Of a DNA stretch of 64,000 nucleotides, positions 25,601 through 37,293 are shown one piece after another (position 1 is the first letter of the stretch; every line of letters begins with the position of its first letter). Below the pieces are notes generated by a model. It had not been told where the DNA came from, did no database searches, and saw only the letters and a program-made list of their open reading frames with translations. This DNA is from Daedaleopsis sinensis (taxonomy: Eukaryota > Basidiomycota > Agaricomycetes > Polyporales > Polyporaceae). The stretch is taken from positions 4,836,001 to 4,900,000 of the forward strand of contig CM066300.1 of NCBI GenBank assembly GCA_033807695.1, written 5' to 3'. A program made the position numbers and the translations under genes.

Positions 25601-26218
25601 AGAGGCTGGGTGCGAGATGATAAGTACTAGTACTTATAGTGACCGTCCGGTCAGGGGCTATCGCACTCATGATCACTGGATCCTTGGTGACCCTAGTTTC
25701 AGTCTGTCATTGCCATGGGTCTACGGTCCCGAACCTAGAAGAATGGACTTCGTTCTACACTTACTTACAGCCGTCTCTCGAGTCTCCGGTGCTCTCGGAG
25801 CCGCGATAAAAGACTGCGCGCTGCCCTGCGCTGACATTGACAAACTGGTCATAATAGGACCGTCACGTAAGTCCATATCGCTAGATATCGCTCCGTGTTA
25901 TGCGATCTGATTGAAGCTCATTATGCCGCCGCCTTTTCGCCGCCTTCATCTGAAACGTCATCATCACCGGGCCATCACTTGCAAATAATACCTTCGCGTA
26001 CATTAAAACCGCTCGCCAGTCCCTCCACCCGCGCGCCGCTCGGTCTTGTTCCCCCTTTCCCCGCACGAGACCCTTCGTCCGACCTTAAGCTTTAAGACTC
26101 GGCGACAGGTGCGAGCGCCGCGCCCTCACAAGCCCCTCACATTCCTTCCAGCCCTCACGACTGCACGAAGACGCGGGGACCGAAGCCTGCCGCCCACCAC
26201 GACGCTCTTTCCTCTGTG
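22689..26218. other. 3.5 kb gene-poor stretch
   Basis: I find no supported gene. The stretch contains the hairpin at 23865-23950, a 16-bp perfect palindrome at 24732-24747 (GCTTCAAGCTTGAAGC) and small SSRs. Open frames are short and overlapping on both strands. Confidence 0.5.
23865..23950. repeat. Long near-perfect inverted repeat (86-bp hairpin)
   Basis: The left arm from 23865 begins GTACCCATCCGTCGT and the right arm ends at 23950 with the reverse complement. About 38-40 bases pair with only a few mismatches and one small bulge around a loop of about 10 bases. It is too long and symmetrical for chance and could be a small foldback transposon or the stem of a small-RNA precursor. Confidence 0.85.
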
Positions 26219-28758
26219 ATGTCTGACAATACGACCACACCGGCCGTGTCCGCAGACCCACTGGCCGCTTTCCCGCATATCCCGGTGCACAACACACTGG
26301 GAGCATGGCTGCTGGGTGTAGCAGGAAGTCTGATGTGAGTACTCCGCCGCCTCGTTCCAAGATATCTCGCCCATGCTCCGTGTGCTTGCCCAGCCTAAAT
26401 GGCATGATATTCCACCAAACCTACCGATACTTCAAGTCGTTCCGTAAGGACAGGTTGTTGCTCAAAATATGGGTAAGTCGCAATCTAGCTCGTCATATGT
26501 AGCACGGTATTGACACACATGGTTTGTGTCATAGGTCGTGGCTGTCATGTGCGTCCTACTCCCCAGTGCGATGACAAGTTATGAGGAGCGAAGCTTATAT
26601 ACCCACAAAGGCTCCTCGAGACATTTACGACGGCGCTGACTTTGCATACTGCGTACGTACCCCTGCTCCCTGACCGAGTGACGTCACTTTTGACTGGAGT
26701 AATATACAGGTACTTCTATCTGGTGATAAAGTACTGGGAACCAACGTATTTCTTCACCGCAAGTACGATCTGGTACGTCTACTGCTAAACATCGCGTTGA
26801 TATGCATCTGACACATCTGCAGGTCTATCAACGTGAGAGTCCAAGCGTGCTTGATAACGGAACGGAAGCTGATGCTCGCTAACCCTCCATAGCTCCTCCC
26901 TATTCCAGGGGTATGTTCGCACGCATTTCACTCTCGAGTCGCATTCGCCCTTACAGTCTCTCCGCACACAGTCGATTGCAGCACTCATATCCCAGAGGTA
27001 ACGTTCTCGCTGCTTATATGGGGCCTGACGAAGGCTGATCGTATCGCTCGTTAAGCTTCTTCGCCCGCCGAGTGTGGATCAGTGCGTGCAAATATCCCCA
27101 TCAAACGCCTGAATGATTACTAACGGTTGCCTAGTTGCGCCGAAGTTCAGGATCATCGTTGGTGTTGCCGTGAGTGTTCGGCGTGCCACATCGATGGAAC
27201 CATGCTCATACTGCTCGTCAGACCATCCTCATCTCTGGCAATGTCGGTGAGTGCGCATCCGCGGCGCTCCTTCGGAACCAAACTCATTTGGCGTTTCAAA
27301 TCGACGAATACCACTACACCCACTACGCTACTAGGCTGCTTCACCGGTACGTCTTCCCCGCCACCGTCTCGCTAATTCCGAGCGCGCTGACAGTAGTACT
27401 CCGTCCGGCGTCTCGCTATCCCACGAACATCTATCTGTCAGCCCTTTCCGTGAAAATGTATGTTTCGACTTGGCATCCCTGCGCTTCACCCGCTCATACT
27501 CCGTTTTGCCTGTGCAGGTTCAACTCCGAGAACTTCACCGGCTGGCTGGAATTCTCGGTGCGTGCCACTCGGTGACGTCGCGCGCAGCGCCGCTCCAGTT
27601 CTGCGCCTCGCCTGGGTTCTATCCTAACGTTATCGTCTTCTTTCTGGAATCTTCTAGTGGCTTGCATCAGTCGGCTCCTCTATCCAGATGGCGGGCGACC
27701 TGATGATCACTTCTACCCTCATCTACGTCCTCCAAACGAACCGCCCGCGCATTAATGGCAGGTGAGTGAAGCCGATGAAGGCCGGACCGATCGCGCGGCC
27801 CCCGATGTGTAACTGGAGTAATGTCGCTCATCTGTTACAATCCAGAACGGAGTCCATGGTAGACTTGTTGATCATGTATGCCGTCAGCACCGGTGAGTCG
27901 CGTCTCCGATACTTGATGCGCAATCTTCGCTTGAGATGTTTTCATTTTTACTGACCTGGTTGGATGATTCCAATCCTCAGGTGTGATTACATGGTCAGTG
28001 ATTATTCGAGCGAATGTCCGCATGACATCATCTCACATCCGGAATCCTCTGCCATAGTATCGTACATATCCTCAACGTCGCGTTCGTGAGTGCTTTGCAA
28101 CCTCCTTGTGGTTGTCTAGCCTGCTGGTGCTGACTGCTCGAACCGCAATAGTCCATTGCGTACCCGGACAACTTCGTCTACGCCGCACTTTCGTGTGTCT
28201 TGACCAAGCGTGCGTACCGTCTAGCGCTATCCCGCGGTGACATGGTGCTGACTTGGACGTTTCCGCTTGGTTTCCGCCCCCAGTTTACGCGAACACCTTC
28301 CTAGTAGCGTCAGTACCCGCTCTGTCCAACCCTGCCCTCCGCAGTCCGCTCGTGCGCGTGCTGACCCGCCTGCACCTCGCGTGGCATGATGCAGGCTGAA
28401 CTCGCGAAAATCTCTCGGAACGCTCTTCGGCGCATCATGGAACCCCTCCTCTGTGCACACGCCCCTCGGCGCCGGCAACTCCTCCGGCCCCCAATTTCGC
28501 TCGGGCAAAGGCTCGCGCGCCAACAACGCGGTACGTTCAGCCGCCTATCCATTCTCCCCCATTGTGCACGTCCGCACGACTGCGTGGATCTGCCGCCGAG
28601 CTGACGAGGCATCGCAACTTGCTCGCCAGATGACAGCGACGATGACGCAGCCGACTGCGATCGAGCTCAAGGTCGTCACGGAGGTCACGTCGGCGTACGA
28701 CGAGGACATGGACATGCGCATGCAAGACAGGGACAAGGACGGCTCGCAGATGGCATGA
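26219..28758 (+). CDS. DUF6534-type multi-pass membrane protein
   Basis: This matches the Agaricomycete-expanded DUF6534 family of seven-helix membrane proteins of unknown function. The start region MSDNTTTPAV is followed by NTLGAWLLGVAGSLMLNG and QTYRYFKSFRKDRLLLKIWV, the family's first helix and loop. Later pieces are FYLVIKYWEP, FFARRVWI, GDLMITSTLIYVLQTNR, MVDLLIMYAVSTG, PDNFVYAALSCVLTKLYANTF and LVALNSRKSL, in family order. The C-terminal tail is polar and serine-rich. About a dozen exons are split by 50-60 nt introns. I chose the ATG at 26219 because it directly precedes the family N-terminus. The exact ends of middle exons are less certain. Receptor-like roles have been proposed for such proteins, but none is shown here. 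Confidence 0.82.
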
Positions 28759-29493
28759 CTCTGAGCCCGTCTCAGTCGCGTGCTCTTGGCTGATCGTGCT
28801 GCTCAAGAGTGAAGCTTGAAGACTCAACGTTCCAATAGAGCTCCAGCGCCAGGACTAGGAGCACGGAGTCTGTTCGTCGGCACATTCGGCCTCTGTAGTA
28901 GCTCACCACGATCACTATCCCGCCGTTCGGTATGCAAGTGCTGGCAATGGCCTCCAGATTACCTGTTGGCGCGGGACGTGGGACCCAGCTGCATCAACCC
29001 CAAAACGCGCACTGGGGCGCCCTCCCCTCCTCGACGCCCATAGCATATTCTTACTTGCACTATGGCTGTACGGTAAACACTTTGTCGCACCTGCTCGTCC
29101 TCGTTGCTGTTAATGCTCTCGCTTCTCACGGTTGTCCCACACGTACATTCATACATTCATACACTCGTACAATTACTTACGCCTCCACATCAACATACTC
29201 TTACCAGCGCATACATCCATAGAATAAGTAAGTACAGTGTCGTCCTTTCAATAACTTGGGTTTAAAGCTTTTACAAACGTTTCGTTCTCAAGCTTGTCGC
29301 GGAGCGCAGAACTTGGTTTCAGATTCGACATACTCTGAACGTCCCGCATGCGCACAAGCTGCTCTCCATGTCTCGGACATCGTTCAGGCCACTGTCTGCT
29401 CTGTTGGCAACACACGGCAGGGAACTATACGGAGATTGAACCGGCGATGAGCGCAGTACAAGCAAGAAAATACCAAGAAATATCGAACTTTAA
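28759..29493. other. Convergent intergenic spacer, no gene seen
   Basis: The region lies between the 3' ends of the DUF6534-type gene and the 2OG-fold gene. No conserved frame is visible. A CATACATTCATACA-type short repeat occurs near 29145-29165. Confidence 0.5.
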
Positions 29494-32400
29494 CTACTGC
29501 TGACGAATAACGCCTGGAGAATCATCCCACACCATCCTTCTACGCTTCGCAGGTGGCTCGTCGTATGGTAGATCCACCGTGTCACGCTGTCCCTTGCGCG
29601 TAAGCACTCCGTCAGAGCGGGATCCGCTAGCGGGCTGCATGTCTGCAGGTCTGTCAACAGGGGTGTATCCCGGCGACAGCGATCGCGGAGCCTCTGCGTC
29701 CACGAGTACCGGGCCTCTCAACTTGGTGACGACAGCCTCGTAGTCGCCTCCCAGGATCACCTGCCACTCTGCGGTGTTCGCGTCGATTGCTTTCAAGAAA
29801 CTCGCGCCCTTCTCCTGGTCCCTCTTCCGCCGTTGCGTATTTATCAGCTTCTCGTTCTTGGTGACCTGCACGCATAGCGACATGTTAGCATCCGGGGACG
29901 AGGACGACGGCCAGCAGGGCGTGTAGCAGCATGACGGGACATACCACGAAGAGTCGCTGTGGCTTCATCTTCTCTTTCCATGTAGCTACGGAGGACGCGG
30001 TTTGGTTCAGGAAGTTTTTGACATGTTTCGCGTCTGCCGCGGAACCGACTTGATGTTTCTCCTTCTCGGCCCCGAGCACCAGAAATTGTTGCAGGGACTT
30101 GCAGTGGGCACATTTGCATGTCCAGGCCCGAGCCCGACGGAGAAGCTGTTCCTCCTCGTTCAAACCGGACTTTCGTCCCTGAGGCATCACCTGGCTCGCC
30201 CAGTTGACCAAGATCTGGCGGATAGTAGGAGCAAAGTGGGGCGAAGTCAGAGGGACGTTGTGCGTCGAGCATACGGCGTAGATAGTGTCCAGGAAGGGCC
30301 CCAGACGATCCCGGATGTGGTCAGCTTTGTTGAGAGATGGACCGACACATCTCTTGAAGACCAAGGAACAGCCTTCGGGGACGCCGAGCGTGACGGGGAA
30401 GCTAACCGTCTCGACACTGGGACATTTGTCGGAGGGAATGAGGGCGGCCCACTTCTTCACAAACGAGATCAACGTTGTCTGCGCGGTAGCTCCGATGTGC
30501 TCGCGATGGGTGTGCAGTGCGCAAAGTAGCACGCGGAGGCAGGGTTCATCGAATTTCACCGTTTCGAGGTACGGTAAGATCCTAAGCACATAACAGTCAG
30601 TGGAGGCTAAATTTGATTTTACGGTACTCGCCTCGTAGTTAGCACGGGCCAGTGCCCACCGATTGAGACAACACGGAGAAGCGATTCGAGATCTTGAGCA
30701 ATGATAGGGCGCTCCGCCTCATCCAACCAGCTGGCCAACGAGAACTCGCAAAACTCGACTAGGTCAGCGGGTGCTTGGTTCTCTTTGTCAACGAGGTACA
30801 ATATGAGAGGGAAGTAGAAACGGAGGGCTCGAGGATGAGCTGGAGTGGTGGTGATGTCTTGTAGCTTCGCGAGACCAGCAGACACTAGGTCCTTCTCTCC
30901 TGCAAGGGAGCAGGCTTGTATGAACGCTTTCGCCTGTGAGAATAAGAGTGACGCCGGTGATGAATGAGACTCTGAGTCGGGGGCGATATGGAGATGATCT
31001 ACAGCAGTATGTAGTAGCTCGTGAGTAGCATGAGAAAGGGTAGCAGACCCTAGCTCAGTAACCCAGTCGCTCTGCAGGGATTTCGAGAATTTCAAAAGGA
31101 ATGTAGAATCTGCGATCATCTTGATCTTTGGAAGGATCCTGCTCAGAACCGCGTAAGCTCTTGATCACTGTGAATGAGGTACAGCACGTACTTGTGCCTG
31201 AACCACACCCCACCTCCTGGTTTGGTTACAACGAGTTTCGTAAGGGCCGCGCACTCTTTTTGCGTAGGTACTCTAATGGCGTTGTACCGCCTTGTGCGTT
31301 GTGCAGCTACCCATGGAGGAATCACCTCGACAAGTTCGAGAGACTCTTGCCCCGCACACCATGTTTCGACGTCGTCCAGGAACTGGAGTGCAGTGATGTC
31401 CGACGGTTCGCCATCCAATGCCTGCTCAATACTACGCAATACACCCGTCAGACCGGTTCGAAGAGCGCTGACGTGAAGGGTGATAGGACAACTTACAAGG
31501 GCTGTATCGGCTGGAACCCGAACGCGCGCAATGCCAACTGCACATTCTCTGTGCCAAAGGCCGAGACAGACTGGGCAGCGTCGCACTCTTGCACGGTGCG
31601 GAGCCAGAGTGGGAAATCGTTCCACATCGCCGCGACACGGCATACGGACAACGTCACGGCTTCGCGGTGGGGTGGTAACATATTGGCCAAGATACTCTCA
31701 ACCAGCTCGACATGCTCCGGAGAGGGTTCGGATGTGTCGCACGCCCGGAGCTCCTTGCAAGCATGCTCTACACCTTTGACTCCGTGCTTGACATGGAAAT
31801 TCGCCCATTGTGGCCAGAGGACGGCGACGGTCCTGCGATATACTGACGACGGTGTTAGATTATGCGGTATTCGACGCGTCCGGCATACCTCGACGGAGCT
31901 TGTAATCCCACTTTATCTGAAAAAAGAAACAACGATGAGATATCAAGCGCGATAACAAGTGATTCAGTGACTAACTGGACTGGGAATGGCATTGTAGTGC
32001 TGCTCGTCATACTTCTTCGCCACAAGGAGCTCGAGAAGCTGTGATTCTGTCATGGTCCATTCCTTCTTGAAATCGTGGTCCAACGTCTCTGCGACTATCT
32101 TTCCACCCAGATCGACTAGGCTCGTGATCTCGACATCCCTAACCTTGGTGAAGTGAGGATCGTCATCGGACTCGGGGCTCTCGTCTGAATCTTCACCATT
32201 CGAACAGCCTCTAAGGTCGCCACACTGTTCGTAGTTAGTGAAGCCCCGGACCTCGCACGTCATGTCGGCGAGGCTGACGTTGAAGCCGCAGAGCCTTCCG
32301 ATGTTAGACAAGAGCATGACGGTGCGCAAGTCTACATCTTGCAAGAGATCGTGGCAGAGATCAACGTCACGGGAATACTTGTGGCGGAGCAGGTGGATCA

Positions 32401-33477
32401 GTTTTGTTGGTACCGGTCTGCCTTCTCTCTTCAACGCGTTCCAGTGAGACAATGTCTGTCGGAGACGCGAGACGATGTCGTCCTGCAAAGAGATGGCGGG
32501 GACAGGAGGGCCGGTAGTGGGAATGATGCGGTAGCACAACGCGAGGTGGTGTCCTTCTGATAGTGGTGCGAACTCTGGAATAGCAGTGGCATGCCAAGCG
32601 AGGACAGTCAAATTAGCAGCAGCGCGCGCGCTGTAGTCGTGGGTTTCCGAACGGTCTCCATAGGTTACTTGTAGCGCACCGCCGATGAACTTCGATGGTA
32701 GTACGACGACGACGGTAGCAAATGCCGGCGCACTCAAGTTCGCGCTATGAACGCGCTTTCAGATCCGGGTGTAATTAGCAACTGACGATATATACTCACC
32801 ACAACGTCGAGAGAGTCGACCCATCTTGGGCGTCATTCACCAACAGATCGGTGAGTTCAGCACGAGGTTTGCAAGCGTTGTCGTGTACCCCTAGGGCCCT
32901 ACAAACGTCGTTCACAATTTCTTCGAGAAAACCGGTCCATTCTCCGTTGCCGTGTCGAACCTGAAGGTCTCATAAGTTTCGTGCTACGTGAGCGCGGTCA
33001 ATGTGGGGCACTCACATCCTGTGCGTGAGACCCGTTGATGACCAGAGCATTCTTAAGAAGGCCTGCTTCCCTCGCATTCAGAGGGAGACCGAGGCTGCCA
33101 AAACCGTCGATGTCGAGGCCAGGGTTGCACCATGACGTGTGCGTGCGGCTGTAGGAGAAAGCACCAGTAACACCGGGGTCCTCCTTGAGAAGTGAAGATA
33201 TCCGGTCCTAGCAGGTGAGGCATGTGACTGTGAGATAGCTGTATTTTGTGCAGAGTATCACTTACACGAATGTTATCTGGAGGTTCCGGAGACGCGACGT
33301 CGCTCTCAATCTCGGACTCGGCTGTCGGAAGGGATGATCGTCAGTGGTACAGCGACCAGGAGTTCTGGAGGGTAATCGTACAGGGAGTGTCCTCCCCAAA
33401 TTCCTCACGGCAGTATGGAGCCCATCCCCTGTAAGACATCGATCTTCACAATTCCACTTCGCAGGAAGCGGCTTCAT
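29494..33477 (-). CDS. Large 2OG-Fe(II) oxygenase-fold protein, probable pseudoenzyme
   Basis: This resembles a large Agaricomycete family with an N-terminal prolyl-4-hydroxylase-like fold and a long helical C-terminal part. Visible blocks are LPLNAREAGLLKNALVINGS, FATVVVVLPSKFIGGALQVTYG, LTVLAWHATAIPEFAPLSEG, a helical region through LLRVVSIGGHWPVLT and RILPYLETVKFDEPCL, a CKCAHCKSLQQFLVLG cysteine cluster and the C-terminus DEPPAKRRRMVWDDSPG, which holds a nuclear-localisation-like basic run. In active relatives an HxD motif precedes the first block and a distal histidine follows WYTDV; here both are absent. The 5' end is not resolved. ATG near 33475 is possible, but it needs a 21-nt intron to stay in frame. 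Confidence is high for the gene, moderate for its enzyme status. Confidence 0.75.
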
Positions 33478-33737
33478 CCTGAGTCAGTCAATTATCATTC
33501 AAACATAAGAGATCATACCAATATTTCTGGAATAGAACTAGGTAAGGTGTCCTGGCCCGAAGCTTGCAGTTCCTAAGGCCTGAAGAACACTTAGAGGAGG
33601 GAGGAGGGAACAGGGGGAGGTATGCAGGCCCAGTGGCAGCGCGACGACCGCGACGCGTCGATGTTCATGTGACCGTGGGATAAGTATACCCAAGAAAGCT
33701 TCGACTCAAACCTTGAGTTTAAACCTCTCCCCTCATA

Positions 33738-33756
33738 AGGTAGGCCCGGCACAGAC
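33738..33756 (+). repeat. Left terminal inverted repeat of the transposon
   Basis: Nineteen bases are perfectly inverted relative to the right end at 36564-36582 and are bordered outside by TA. Confidence 0.9.
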
Positions 33757-33846
33757 ACGACTACGTCACGTGACCAGCGTCTGTCACGCTTAAGGGACTT
33801 TGGCAGAGGGCACACACTGTATTTTGAATGTGAACTCCTGTAATCA

Positions 33847-33925
33847 ATATATCAGAAATGTGGAACCAACAAGTTATAGAGGGCACCCTGCTGTAAGTTT
33901 TGTTGGTTCTCAATTTCTGATATAG
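33847..33925. repeat. Subterminal palindrome inside the transposon
   Basis: The arm ATATATCAGAAATGTGGAACC and its partner GGTTCTCAATTTCTGATATA are inverted around about 27 bases, with two or three mismatches. It sits between the left TIR and the transposase start and may be a binding or regulatory structure. Confidence 0.7.
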
Positions 33926-34083
33926 AGTCTCTACATTATCCCATTCGAAATGTTTGACTGCCCTTCAAATAATATATTTATTTATGAGCGGTAAGTGGTG
34001 ACAGCCTGGGAATCCTAGCGCTGGCACTGGAAAATCGAGTCCACAGCGCCAATTGCTCTTCACTGGCCTTGACGGTGCTGGCA

Positions 34084-36378
34084 ATGCCCAAAAGGAAGCA
34101 TTCCGTGTACCAGAGAACCAGTAATCTGGGAGATCATGCACGGAAACGATTCCGCATTGCTGGCACTGTCCAGAATGAAGGGGAAAAGGAGAATGTGATG
34201 TGAGTAGTAAGAAAATTTTCCAGCTACTACTAACTTACTACCAAACATGCCAACAGGCTCCGACTCCCGGTTTCAGATCTGCAGTCCAAGTAGATCAACC
34301 CTCTCCCCCTCCTCCTGCTCTCCTTCAACCCAGTGTCCCGGCTCAGGCAAATAGGGTTTTGTCATCAGTGTCTCAAACACCACCCTGCCATCCATCTAGT
34401 GCGCCAATCTCATCATTTCCGAGTCTTTCCCTGGCCTCTGCTTGCACCATTCCTGCTACTAACCCTGCGGGGTTGCCCGCAGGGTTAGTACCACCTCCTG
34501 TTGCATGCTCCATGTCCGTCTTGGACCAGGAGGATGATGACTCTGAGGAGCACTCTGCCTACACACCTTCTCGCTCTGGAGTACCCCCAACCCGCGAGGA
34601 AGCCAAGTCGGCTCATGCCGATCTTGTTGAGCTTCTGCAGCCACGTCGTTCAAAAGGAAAACATGGGCATCTTCCTTTCAAGGAAGGCAATGACCGGCTG
34701 TTTCTTCGGATGACACATATGCGGACACTCCTCTGGATATATGCCAATGGTGACCATGGAGTTGGCTGGATAGAGGCATCGTTGCGTACTGCGTTCACGT
34801 TTGAAGGTGGTGTCCATCGTGCAAGAGTTCTCCGAGCGTGGACATCTGCTTTCATTCATGACCGTCATGCTCTTCCTCTTGAGAAGCGTGGTGTCGACTC
34901 GAAGCACTCTCTTCTCGAGGATGATAACCTGCGACAAGCAATTATAGCTCACCTTCAAGGGGTTGGCAAATATGTCCGTGCCCTCGACATGGTGGAATAT
35001 CTTGCCATCCCCAAGGTTCAAGAGGAGCATGGCCTGAAGAAGACTATTGCTTTGTCAACGGCGCAGGAGTGGATGCACGAGCTAGGATATCGTTGGGGGA
35101 AGGCACCTCATGGCCAGTACGTGGATGGACACGAGCGGGATGATGTTGTGAAGTACCATCAAGAAGTCTTCCTTCCAAAGCTTGCAGAGCTTGATCACGG
35201 TGCTCCACAATACAACTCCCTTGACGGCACCCCTATTCCATCAAACTCTCCTATCTGTCACCCTCAAAACCGTCCTCTCCATTATCTTTTCCACGACGAA
35301 TCCCAGTTCTATGCTCATGACCGCCGGGAGACTCGCTGGATCTCACCAACAGAGAAGGCTGTACCACGGAAGAAGGGCGAGGGTGCATCTCTGATGGCAG
35401 CGGACTTTGTCAGCCCCGAGTTTGGCTGGTTCAAGTCAAAGGATGGGTCACGTTCTGCACGTGTCATTTTTCGGGCGGGAAAAAACCGTGATGGTTATTT
35501 CACCCATCAAGAAATCCTCGATCAACTCACTAGCGCCATGGACATCTGTACCACAGACTATCCAGACCAGCGGTTCTGTTTCATCCTCGACAATGCACCC
35601 ACTCACCTCAAGCGTGCGGATGATGCTCTCTCTGCGCGTCGCATGCCCAAGTGGCCAACCCGTCCTGGAAAGCCTCCCTTTGCAGTAGATACATGTGTCA
35701 CTGGCCCCGACAGGAAGATTGTCTATGGTCCTGATGGAAAGCGACTCAAAAAGAAGATCCCCATGTGCAGCACAACCCTCCCTGACGGCACTCCTCAGTC
35801 TCTATATTTTCCTGATGGGAGATTCAAAGGAATGGCCCACATTCTTGAGGAGCGGGGTTTCTCAAATGCTGCTAACCTGCGAGCGGAGTGCCCCAGCTTC
35901 AAATGCCCTCCTGGTGCGACACAGTGCTGCTGCAGACGGCTACTTTATGAACAGCCTGACTTTCGGGATGTGGAATCTCTCGTTGAAACTCATTGCCATG
36001 CAAGGGGGTTTGACGTGATATTTCTGCCAAAGTTCCATTGTGAACTTAACCCAATTGAGCAGTGCTGGTGTGCTGCGAAGCGGATCTACCGGGAGTTTCC
36101 ACCATCTTCACTCGAGGCTGATTTGGAGCGCAATATGCTCACAGCTTTGGATTCAGTAACAACACTGCAGATTCGGCGGTAAGTGCTTTAGATATTGACT
36201 TACTTACTCATCTGACCTTGTCTATAGGTTCTATAACCGTGCATATCGCTTCATGGATGCATACCGCAAAGGACTGACCGGGAGTCAAGCTGCTTGGGCT
36301 ACTAAACAATACCATGGCCACCGTACTCTTCCTCACAACATCTTGGCTCAATTTGATGATGCACACCGTGACTCTTAA
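34084..36378 (+). CDS. D-D-E transposase
   Basis: This is the transposase of the element at 33738-36582. Three exons (34084-34194, 34257-36178, 36228-36378) join in frame into about 727 residues. The start at 34084 is preferred because an ATG there opens MPKRKHSVYQ with basic NLS-like patches and splices in phase to the long exon. The N-terminus is proline- and serine-rich; a middle helical part (about 170-330) likely binds DNA. The catalytic acidic residues lie in LFHDESQF (about 384), FILDNAPTH (about 482) and FHCELNPIEQCW (about 638). The last exon reads FYNRAYRFMDAYRKG. The D-to-E spacing of about 156 is far longer than the 34-39 of Tc1/mariner enzymes, because an insert with a cysteine cluster near FKCPPGATQCCC lies between them. 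No stop or frameshift is seen. Confidence 0.9.
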
Positions 36379-36563
36379 TCATTTACATCACACTCCTTGA
36401 ACATATAGTACATCTTGTGTAGTCATATAGTATACATCTTGGTAGTAAATGTACGTGGAGAACGAGAACGGCAGGCTTCGAGACTTAGTGTGCTAAAGTA
36501 GGACTTATCGGCAGATCACACGTGACCTGTCACACCCATGTCACAGTGTAACGACATGGTTGA

Positions 36564-36582
36564 GTCTGTGCCGGGCCTACCT
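36564..36582 (-). repeat. Right terminal inverted repeat of the transposon
   Basis: Perfect reverse complement of 33738-33756, bordered outside by TA at 36583-36584. Confidence 0.9.
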
Positions 36583-36584
36583 TA

Positions 36585-36953
36585 GTATACGTAGGGCCCT
36601 CCGGGCAGACCTGGACACGATCGGTTTGGCGTTCAATTCGATGTGGTTCGTGAAGCCCAACCGAACTTCGCGTGACTTTCCGGCTAGATACATTTATCCG
36701 GGTCTATGTCGGTATTTAGGGTAACCCCATCCGGTTATATCTGGGTGAATCTCGAAATCCGGAAGGCAAAGATGGAAGTTTGAGGGCAAAAATGGCCCCT
36801 GGGAATGTATTAGAAAGCGAATGATGGGACTACAATTACCATAGATGGCTGTCGGATGGGCAAAAGGCGGCAAATAGATGCTTAGTCATCCGGATTGGGG
36901 TAGGGCAATTTCCGACATAGACCTCGGCATATTACGTTTCCGCGGGGTTCGGA
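36585..36953. other. Spacer between transposon and MITE copy 1
   Basis: Nothing gene-like is seen. GGTTCG, CCGGAA and TCCGGTT words recur, but without a clear repeat unit. Confidence 0.5.
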
Positions 36954-37206
36954 CATCAGTAAAATTCAACTTTTTCTTGAAGTGTCTTAACTGACTTATT
37001 ACATTGTACAAGGCGATAAGTCGTATAAGGCAGTGAGGCTGTATTTCACCTCCCCTTACTTAATGTACTTAACTCTCCCTTACTCCATTATGTTCCCTTA
37101 TTTTGCGCTCAATCGCCTCATATAAGGACGTAAAGGTGATAACGCATCATAAGTAGAGTAACGCAGTCTCTATAAGGAGAATAAGACAAAGTGGATTTTG
37201 CTGATG
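36954..37206 (+). mobile_element. MITE-like element, copy 1 (253 bp)
   Basis: It is about 90 percent identical over its full length to 38727-38979, with the same size. The ends are CATCAGTAAAATTCAACTTT and the inverse of CATCAGCAAAATCCACTTTG, so it has imperfect TIRs of about 20 bp. There is no coding capacity. The flanks show no obvious target duplication. Confidence 0.85.
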
Positions 37207-37293
37207 CTACATGTTATGACAAACAGTGGGACTCTATGGAGGACGGAACTGACAACACGATAGAAAGCGCAAACGGGTAATGTAGGTCATGGG

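Larger units (their letters stand above)
33738..36582 (+). mobile_element. Complete Tc1/IS630-like DNA transposon, 2845 bp
   Basis: The element begins AGGTAGGCCCGGCACAGAC at 33738-33756 and ends with its exact reverse complement at 36564-36582. TA dinucleotides at 33736-33737 and 36583-36584 form the target-site duplication expected of Tc1/mariner-type insertion. Inside lies one intron-bearing transposase with D-D-E motifs. Both subterminal regions carry CACGTGACC and GTCAC words, likely transposase-binding sites. Identical termini and an open transposase suggest a recent, possibly active insertion. Confidence 0.9.

Noticed and set aside
30002..30529. 175-codon plus-strand frame
   Set aside because: Antisense to well-supported exons of the 2OG-fold gene (LRILPYLETV and following).
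34200..34256. GTG at 34200 as transposase start
   Set aside because: The sequence 34195-34256 reads as an intron with a branch-like CTAAC and AACAG acceptor; an upstream ATG exon joins in phase.
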